A stretch of 64,000 bases of DNA. It comes from Owenia fusiformis. Lineage: Eukaryota > Annelida > Polychaeta > Sabellida > Oweniidae. A model generated the notes under the pieces. The model saw nothing but the letters and a program-made list of their open reading frames with translations, was not told where the DNA came from and did not search any database. Positions 56,101 through 64,000 of this stretch are shown here, one piece after another. Position 1 is the stretch's first letter. Every line of letters begins with the position of its first letter. The stretch covers positions 22,023,181 to 22,087,180 of the forward strand of contig CAIIXF020000010.1 in NCBI GenBank assembly GCA_903813345.2, written 5' to 3'. A program made the translations under genes and the position numbers.

Positions 56101-59100
56101 GTGGACCTACCCTACTACAAAGAACGTGTCCACTGCAAAGAATGCATTCAAGACTGCTTGGTGCGTGAATGTCTCTCTAAATTCGGGTGTCTTAGTCTTG
56201 AGATTTGCTGAAACCAAGATAAAGAATGATTGTTAGGTAATAACGTTGCGGAACCATACACAAACTATATTAATGGACAGCTATGATACGCCATGTACAT
56301 AGTGTCTACTTACACGTAGTGATGATGTAAGAACTGGCCGTGCCAAGGTTGAACGTATTCCCAAGAATTATCCAGCAGAGGCTGAAGAACCTCATGGCAT
56401 TCAGGACTTTGATTCTTTCTGGAGGATGAGTTGTGTCCAAAAGTTTAGGGATATTATTGTACATGGAAAACATCAGTAGAAGGCGATGCCATATTGCTGA
56501 AAGGAACGAAACATATTATTTTTGTTTTATGTACGATAGAACCGTCGGGTGTGCATTCCACTACATTGACTTGTTGATATAGATTCATCTCATTGTATTG
56601 CAATAGTACAACATGAAATCAGTTGAAATTCAGGAATCGTATCATGCTTTTGAGAAACAAACCTATGGAGGGGACATACTTGACTTCTCCGGCTTTGGAT
56701 CCTCGACAGACTGTCCAATAAATCTCAGTTCTCTCCATTTTAGACGGATATGTTCCTTGGGCACGGTTTCCTCTTCTGTTACTTCATCATTTGTACCTTC
56801 AAATCCAGGAACACCTCCTTTGAGACATGGATCATCTAAGCCAAACGTCACTTTCTTCTCTTCACCTGCTCTTCTCCTCAATTCAGTGAAATTTGCTTGA
56901 ATTTTGGAATCATTGGGGCTGTTAAATTTTGGCGTGTAATCGTATGCTGGGAGGAAAGTTCCCTCAGATGATTTGTTGGTGACAATATGTGGCGAGTCTA
57001 GGTTAATAGATGTCGCACTAGACGTTGTGCTTGTACTCATAGAAGGTTCAAAGCCACGATTTACCATATAATTTGGCGGGTTGTTGTCCCAACTGTCTTC
57101 GGAGTTATCGTTAGCATTAGCTCCATCTGAAAGTGTGGCTTCTTTATGTTTGTGGTGTAGGTATCCTAAACCATGAAGTATTGTGGCAGTAAAAACGAGT
57201 ACGGCAAATACCGCTAACACACATCTGAAAAGCTCAACCTAAAGATTTACCATGCCAATGTCGAATATCGATTCAATTTTTCATTGTGATCGTGAACCGT
57301 GATTTGATGTACATTTTAGACAATGAAAATAATGCACTCTGATGATAAACTGATTGTCATTGATTTGTAACTTACATGCAGGCAATTGCTCTGGAGTCAG
57401 ATGATATGTTCGGTGTTTCACTGCACCACGCATTCGTTGCATGAATTGGCAAAAACCAGATTCCGAGATCTGCCAGAGAATCTTCAAATCATGAAAGGAA
57501 TTACTTTGAAATTCTCCATTAGCCCCAAATAAAGTGTAACGCTTTGGATGGAAGCAACTGAGTACATTAAGACAGTGTCATGGAAGCACAGATAGAAACG
57601 TTTGAAAAACAACTATATTTAATATTTAGGGAATAGATAATAAAAACACTTGATTATTCCCTACGTAATATACTCAAACTAACATCCAAAATAGCGAGAT
57701 ATTTTCCTAATAAAGGCATTCCAGAACATATAATTAAAGGCATTCCAGGATATATAATTATTATCGCAAAACATAAATGTTTAATGATATCACTAATTAT
57801 GCGAATTGTGCAATTACAGTAAAATCTAATCCAAACGCCACTGAGACCGACCAAAAGTGTTCACATTTCAAGGTGTTTAAAAATCTGTTCCAATGTGAGA
57901 AAAAGTGTTCACATTGAGAGGTGTTCGGGTTAGAGAGGGGTTCGGATATATAGGCTTTTACAGGTTTCCCTGTAATCAGCACGGACAATACAATCACTAG
58001 GAACATTCGATGAACACAAACAACAACAAAAGTCTGACTGAGAAGTTCGTGTGATACATGAGAATGTTATTTTTACTCATATTTGAAATTTAATTATTAG
58101 TGTAAATAGAAATAATTGGTCATTATAGTTGTTAAATTAACCATTCCAAATAGTCCTGTCAATATTTTATGTTGCTATTGGCTTTCGGAAAACATTTTAT
58201 ATTTGTAGTTTAGGTCAAATTGACAAAAGTAATGTCGAAATGTCTTTGACCATTATTCTGATTCAACTTAGCTCTAGTGAAATAGTAAAGAATTGAATAT
58301 TTAGGAAATAAATCCAATACCAATGGTCAACATACCCGTTTTGATATTGAAAACACACTCTTTTTGTTATGGCAACTGACAACAGAACAACCATGTTGTG
58401 TTGTTGCACCCAAAGCACCGGATTCTGAAGTGGCTAAGGTGTTATAGCAGGACAATACGTACACTAATCCCAAATGTAGCCATTGTTTTACCCTGATCAC
58501 CTTGGAAGTGGAAGATGCCCTGATCGAGGGACATTTTCCAAAGGACGATTCTCGGTTTGAAAAACGAAGTTCATCAATCTAAATAAGCATTATCCCTGCT
58601 TCGGACAAATTTGATTTTTTTACATAATATAGATTTGAAAGTCTTCTTTTGAATACTCGCAATTTTTGGGTAATATTTCTAGATTTTTCGCAAAAAAATA
58701 TTAGCGCAGTACACTGATGAACTTCTTTCCCCAAATCGAGACTTGTATTTTATTGAATCGGTCTAATTGAGCGTTACCCCTGCTTCAGACCAATTTGTTA
58801 TTTTTACATCTTGTAGATTTAAATGTCCTCTTTTGAATATTTATAGTTTAATTTGGGTATTATTTCTATATTTTTCATGAAAAAAATTATTAGCCCAGGA
58901 GACTGTTCTCCAAACCGAGAATCGTCCTTTTACGGCTATGTGTGATCAATTGCAATGAAAAATGCAGCCACTCAGCACTTACGTTTTTGTATCTGATATT
59001 GTTTTTTATGATCAAGATATTTCTACATTAATTATACGCAATTTAACTCATATTGATATTCGTTTCTAAATATCTCCATGCCTTTAACCATTTTGATTTC

Positions 59101-60970
59101 TGCGATTGCGAAGTCACAGCAGTAAAATCAGAAAAGATCGAGTCGACGGGTATGTCTGAGGCTTTCAAGAGAAAATCCCTTGGAAAGCTCATGGTATAAT
59201 CACCACTGGTTTTTCACATCCGAACACCTAAACAGTCGATGTCAATGGGATTATTGTTGGATCCGAAATGCCAACTATTTTACCAAGTGGTGTTTTAATA
59301 AGAGCTGTTTGATCTTTAATGTAAATTGTTTCCCTTCATCGTTCTGCTTTGGAGTTTTGACCCTTGTTGGTGATTATTATGAAAATATTTTTATTTATGA
59401 GTTGGTAACTATATAAGCTTTATTTTAATTTCTATTTGAATAGTATGACTGGTGTGTTGTTGTATAGAAATTCGATATCTCTGTGTGTCAGGAACGTTTA
59501 ATACATCATATTTTGCTCATAAGTAGAATTGATGATTACATAAGTGACAAATATTCCAATCGCTAGTAGAAACTTCAGACGAATCAATTGTAAGTCATTG
59601 ATGATGGACTATGAGTTTAGATTGCATAAGCGGTCCAATTGTCTCCATCTCTTTAACCTATTTTCAGTTTAACATTATTGGAACATCTAGTTTCACGTTT
59701 CTGTTTTACTTCATGATAATTGTCTCTGTTTATATCAAGATCGGCTCAACAAAAATGGCCTGGCAAGACAGAATAGCATTCAGACCCAATCATCTTTCTC
59801 ATTGCGTTGCCCTACAAGGGCTGCTTGTTCAACAGCCCACGGACTCCCAATCATGATTTCCTACTGTTTGTTTTTCGGATATATAAACTTATAGGACTCA
59901 GGTTAAATGATCTAATAAGTTCTACAAATGTTGAAAAGCCTTTCAGGACGATATCCTGAACTTCAATTGGAACTTCCCTGTTGTGGATGTAAAGAATAAC
60001 AGAAATCAGTGTAAAGCTATGATTCACAATAGAAAGGAGTGTTAAGATAATGGAAAAGAATTATGAATATGATTGGTCTCTGTTTTCGTTGAGCTATATA
60101 GCTTAATATAAACTATTCAGGAAACTTGTCCATCTTGGGGGAATCTGCTAATTATTTCATCAAAGTTGAATGGAATCTAATGAAACTTTGATGATATTTA
60201 TCTATATATACGTTTTAATAAAACTTTGTTGATACAATTTTTAAATCAAATTATTTTGTTTATTTGATAGGAGGTTTTCCTTTTTGATCATACCGTCTCC
60301 CAAAGTCACTCGCGCATTTTTCCTTTCATTTCAGGCCCTACAATGCTGATTTTAGTTTATTCCCCGTGTGTATACAGTATGAAACGCTTTAAAATGAATT
60401 ACGTAGTATAATAACAAACCAACAATTCTAGATTGCCCTTTGCTTACCATTTCCAATAAAAGCCATGAGATCCCCTGCACTACATGTTTTGGGAACACAA
60501 AGACCCATATAATCTGGCATAGCTGGAATCCTCACCAATGGTGTAGAAAATTGGGACTGAAACAGGAAAAATGAGTACGTAACTCTTATATAAGAGGTGA
60601 ATAAAAATACAACACAATGCAGTACAATACAGTACAATACAATACAACATGCACAATTATTAAACATTATCAAGGTCAATGTCATTAAAGTCAAGGTCAA
60701 AATCAAGAGGATCTTAACATTTGTTGCACGGTAGTGTCATTTTGGCTTTTCAATTTTTCCATTGCTCAGCGAAGCCCGATCTTTAAGGATGTAGGCTATG
60801 TACCATTGATGTATTTAGTTGCACTGTACAATACGTCCCTTGCACATCCCGTGGTTCGCGTCCATATTCCCATATTCTGTAGTTAATGGCCTGGCATTCA
60901 TCATAGGTCCCCATCCAATGGGTGTTCCCATGCAATGAGCCAGTATTTGGCTTTCCCATCGAATCGTACA
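50126..60970 (-). CDS. NRF-6-like acyltransferase-3 membrane protein (5' end missing)
   Basis: NRF-6 family proteins join an extracellular Cys-rich NRF domain to a multipass acyltransferase-3 domain and act in lipid or drug transport in nematodes. Exons: 60970-60804, 60556-60448, 57469-57376, 57224-56680, 56496-56314, 56207-56111, 56025-55924, 55681-55516, 55000-54921, 53026-52946, 52521-52362, 51829-51637, 51093-50951 and 50536-50126. All phases agree, giving about 842 aa. Landmarks are DSMGKPNTG and GTYDECQAI (NRF), LCVPKTCS, the first membrane segment (VLAVFAVLVF), a long Ser/Asp-rich loop, AMRFFSLCWIILGN, VDTFFVV, RFWRLIPLYM, HWWTNLLFINN, TWYLSADMQFF, KPWCRIGPYLIG and RLTYASYLVHP. The usual GH after the Arg helix is GN here. 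The first listed exon begins inside a codon, so signal-peptide exon(s) lie upstream and were not found. Confidence 0.88.
53285..53461. repeat. Identical 64-bp direct repeat, 113-bp period
   Basis: TCAGGTATGGGAGAACATAG through GATCAATCATA occurs at 53285-53348 and 53398-53461 without a mismatch by eye, in an acyltransferase intron. Either a recent tandem duplication or an assembly artefact. Confidence 0.85.
57820..57975. repeat. GTGTTCACATT/GTGTTCGG repeat remnant
   Basis: Three related phrases (AAAGTGTTCACATTTCAAGG, AAAGTGTTCACATTGAGAGG, GTTCGGGTTAGAGAGG) in a row. This looks like a dispersed non-coding repeat. Confidence 0.4.
58540..58930. mobile_element. Dimeric MITE, copy B
   Basis: Same family as 30063-30456, with the ends AAAGGACGATTCTCGGTTT and CCGAGAATCGTCCTTT and the same two half-units in the same order. 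It lies in an acyltransferase intron. Confidence 0.8.
60605..60650. repeat. ACAAT/ACAGT microsatellite
   Basis: Imperfect run of ACAAT, ACAGT and ACAAC pentamers. Confidence 0.6.
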
Positions 60971-61820
60971 CTAAAACAATGATAGTTTGAACAATGTTGT
61001 AAAACATGTTAATAAATTCAAAAAAATAACTGAATTTCATTGAAACAACGTTGGGTGCTGAATTCAACGAAATAAATGAAAGCCAAGTATCCATTTTGTA
61101 GTATTTGGTTAGCTTGAAAATCATAGCTCACTTCGTGTAGGAATATAAACGATGTAAAAGACGCACTTGCTTGCATTTGTAAGCAATTTTCAATCTTTAT
61201 AAGAAAAAGAGGAATGTATCGGGAGTATTTCTGGTTATTACGATATATTATATTATTACATTATTACGTAATTACGATATAATTGGGAAAAATATTTTTA
61301 TTCACTCAGTTTTACTGATTAATGGCCTTTAAATCAAGAAGTCAGGAAGTACATTAGGCAATTCTTAAAAAAATCACAATCATACCTCAGATAAACGATA
61401 TCGATTGATAGAATTACAAGGCCACTAATTCAGATCAACCTGATACCATTATTAACAGTCTAGCAGTACTATACAGCATGACATTATATCTGATTTTTGT
61501 TTATGTTCATAGGTAGGTCAATCAGATTAGAAATACATTACTCAATGTACACGTGTTGATTTGACTATAGCATATCGATACCATCTTTCCATTGAAAATA
61601 ACCAGGATTGTTTTTCTAAATGAACGTAATAGTTAGAAACCCATGCCTCTCTATCGTTTCAAAAAATTTACCCAACGTGGCGGTCTCTGTTAATTTATGG
61701 CATCCATACTTTTCTGAAAGGTAACACTTTGAGGTTCAATTTTTTGCCGGATGCCCTTGCAAACTCTCATTGGTTGCTCTGTATTGTAGCATTCCGTTAC
61801 CATGGTTACGCATCTATAGG
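60971..61820. other. Upstream of the first acyltransferase exon found, no gene seen
   Basis: The missing N-terminal exon(s) of the acyltransferase should lie on the minus strand here or beyond. No frame with a signal peptide or with a donor in the required phase stood out. Confidence 0.35.
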
Positions 61821-62560
61821 CATCTTACCTTGGAATCTTAAATCATTTGTAGCTTTGTCATTATTTTGTCTATAGATATGATATTGGTATCAAATTAAAC
61901 CTAATTAAATTTCCCATATAATTAAAATATTCAATTATGCAAATGAGCTAATTTGCATAAATTGTGACGTCATAAATCTATTTTTGGTTCAGAATTTTCG
62001 AGTATGGCAATGTATCTTTAAGAAATGAAGCCGTATGGTAGAATTTCTTCAATGTGATGACTTTTATTCTATGAGCAGAAGGTTTAAGCAACATAAAAGT
62101 GAAAACAGATTTAAAATTGGATCAGAACTAACAAAGTACTTAAGCTTTCTGGGCAGCTACCATGAACGTTATCATTGAACAATTAACTTTAAACATCTTA
62201 CCTTAGAATTGAAATGTTTGGTAGCTTTGTCATTATTTGGTTTATAGAGGAGGTCTCGGTATTGAATTGGTCCTAATTGAATAAACGGTATGGTAACGTT
62301 ATCCAATTATGCAAATTAGCTAATTTGCATAAATTATGATGTCATCAATCTATTTTTGGCTCAGAACTTCCAAGTATAGCAACAAATTTTTAGATCCGAG
62401 GTTGGATGGTGTAGTTTCTGCATAGTTCGTCATTTATTCTATGAGTGGAAGAGGTATGAGCAACATCAAAAAATATTCAAAATTGAATGAGTATTAGTAA
62501 AGTAATTCAGCTTTTGAGGCAGCTGCTATGAACATTACTATTTGACAATCATAAATAAAA
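61821..62560. repeat. 373-bp tandem duplication carrying octamer and CRE motifs
   Basis: Copies start CATCTTACCTT at 61821 and 62194. Each contains ATGCAAAT, six bases, ATTTGCAT, six bases, and TGACGTCA (first copy, 61937-61972) or TGATGTCA (second copy, 62309-62344). The copies differ more elsewhere than in this core. Confidence 0.7.
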
Positions 62561-62828
62561 CACTGAAATAACAAAAATGAAACAAAACTGATTCAAGTTT
62601 ATTGAGTGAAAAATGTATATTTTACATGTCACTGAAGTAGTTGTAGAAATGAAGTAGTATAGAAATGATATGGGTATTCATAATTTTGACTATCATTGAC
62701 AGGGGTCAAAACAGTTTTTGATTTTGTAACATGATTTATTGTTTGTGAGAAAGTTATGGATTAATCAGTTAGTGAATGGGTGAATCAGTATGGTGAAATC
62801 TGTTATGTAATCTATAAATCATTGAAAT

Positions 62829-63045
62829 GATTTGCTTCATAGGCGTCAATCTATTTAAAAATGCGAAACATTGTGACTGGTGAAACATCAATATTTGTGC
62901 TGCAATTCAAGCAGTGAACATCTACATGAATTTTTAAACTGATTTGCTTCATAGGCGTCAATCTATTTAAAAGGACGAAACATCATGACTGGTCATTAAT
63001 ATTTGTGCTGCGATTCAAGCAGTAATCATCTACGTGACCTGTTAA
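62829..63045. repeat. 112-bp tandem duplication
   Basis: GATTTGCTTCATAGGCGTCA opens both copies (62829, 62941). Both continue with ATCTATTTAAAA, GACTGGT, ATATTTGTGCTGC and TTCAAGCAGT. Confidence 0.75.
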
Positions 63046-63094
63046 TACAAATTGATGACGTTATATCACAAAATGTATGTCATTGCTGTTTTTT

Positions 63095-63280
63095 ATGTCA
63101 TCACCAAAAGCGGTGACATATTGTTCTCCATTTGTCTCCATTTTTGAGACGGCGTTTGACATCTGGTGTCTGGCCTTTGGCATCTGTAACAAATGGCAGG
63201 TTGAGACATTTTGCATGTTTATGTCGTGTTTGAATTATTTACAAAATGTTATAAAAAATATCAAAATAATATGTTTTTAA
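63095..63280 (+). repeat. Dispersed TGTCACC repeat, copy 2
   Basis: Starts TTTTATGTCATCACC and shares GTGACATATTGTT and AACAAATGGCAGGTTGAGAC with copy 1 at 25316-25465. Confidence 0.6.
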
Positions 63281-63845
63281 AAGCCTCATTTAAAAAACAG
63301 CAAGAACATTCATTTTGATTTATTGCATTGAAGAGGATTTAAAGATCGACTTTTTGCATGCTGGTGACGTTGCGCCATTCTTACACCTAAAACCTAACTG
63401 ATTTTACCATACTATATGCTTTTTGAAGAAAGAAATCTTATTTGTTGAATTTTCTAGCAGAAATCGACTCCCTTCACTCATTTTGTCAGATTACTGGCAG
63501 TGACATTAAAGAGACAATTTTTATAATCTAGAGTGTCTCAAAGAATGAACCAAAGGTATATCAACAGCAAAGATTAACAATCAATATTTTCAGATATTTT
63601 TGCATGGTCATTTAGGAAAAGCAGGTAAGTTTTCTCTCTAATACTAATTTTTTAGTTCAGTCTTGCCTTTTTGATGCTTTAACCCTTTTTATACCATGTG
63701 TTTAATTTCACCTCCTTACATTTCGATAAAAGCCTGCATTCTTACTGCTACATTATTATCATATACAGATATATGACAATGTTTCTGGTGGAATGTTTTG
63801 AATTTCCTTTCACATGTTGATCTCAAATTGTTCTATGTCTCTTAG

Positions 63846-64000
63846 CTTGGGATAAACATAAACATGGTTCTTGAAGTCATTCCAGAGAAGATGTTTGGGG
63901 TGTCAAATCTGTTGAATAGGGAGGCCTTCACACTGGTTGGAGAGAAGAAACTGCTTTCATGGGAATTTTTGTGTGGCCCTTGCTGTACATGGAGGGGCTC
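63846..64000 (+). CDS. Possible first coding exon of an unidentified gene, cut by window end
   Basis: A frame open to the window edge follows an acceptor-like TGTCTCTTAG. Its first ATG (63864) has a good context (AAACATGG) and reads MVLEVIPEKMFG then NREAFTLVGEKKLLSWEF. The opening LEVIPE weakly recalls the start of PHAF1/UPF0183 proteins, but the rest does not fit well enough to name it. It may equally be chance. Confidence 0.22.

Noticed and set aside
61828-61900. Possible upstream acyltransferase exon on the minus strand (ending NNDKATNDLRFQ, donor GTAAG in the right phase)
   Set aside because: It lies inside the 373-bp tandem repeat, a diverged copy exists at 62194, and it lacks the cysteines and signal peptide expected.
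63594-63624. 31-bp mini-exon between strong AG and GTAAGT
   Set aside because: Its coding phase is not compatible with the next candidate exon at 63846; at most a 5'-UTR exon.

Overview
The window is animal nuclear DNA: AT-rich, intron-bearing, with canonical GT/AG splice sites, long introns and many short foldback transposons. Repeat types such as TACATGTACA-rich tracts, runs next to CCCGTAGCCAG, a TGTCACC-type repeat and arrays carrying AAAATGGCGGCC suggest a marine invertebrate (echinoderm, hemichordate or lophotrochozoan). The species cannot be fixed from the sequence alone. Four genes are recognised with good support and one more is possible at the right edge.

Layout. (1) 1-1412, plus strand: the end of a GATAD2/p66 gene, a NuRD subunit, with all its conserved regions on one exon. 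(2) 6805-10485, minus strand: a complete seven-exon TDP2 (tyrosyl-DNA phosphodiesterase 2). (3) 12784-48170, plus strand: a complete 18-exon LRRC49, a subunit of the tubulin polyglutamylase complex, in head-to-head arrangement with TDP2. (4) 31809-32882, minus strand: an intronless cGAS-like Mab-21 nucleotidyltransferase (cGLR type) nested antisense inside LRRC49 intron 11. (5) 50126-60970, minus strand: fourteen exons of an NRF-6-like (nose resistant to fluoxetine) acyltransferase-3 membrane protein whose 5' end was not found. (6) 63846-64000, plus strand: a weak candidate exon open to the window edge. Reading frames were joined by matching splice phase at every junction. Joined lengths are 367 aa (TDP2), 889 aa (LRRC49), 357 aa (cGLR) and about 842 aa (acyltransferase, N-terminus missing).

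The non-coding part is dominated by inverted-repeat elements, several with target-site duplications readable by eye: 8 bp at 13586-14113, 9 bp at 10925-11833, TTAA at 27870-28479 and at 40244-41241. LRRC49 intron 13 holds a 5.8-kb element whose arms each carry three tandem 330-360-bp units in opposite orientation. Its centre has a decayed ORF and it contains a further nested insertion. Intron 11 holds a 1.9-kb GC-ended foldback element next to the cGLR gene.

The genes do not form one pathway: chromatin repression, DNA repair, tubulin modification, membrane lipid/acyl chemistry and innate immune sensing. The points that most deserve follow-up are the nested antisense cGLR with an intact catalytic triad, a frame-preserving candidate cassette exon inside the LRRC49 leucine-rich repeats, a minisatellite built from a TDP2 splice-acceptor edge, a His-to-Asn change at the expected catalytic position of the acyltransferase, and the large structured foldback elements.
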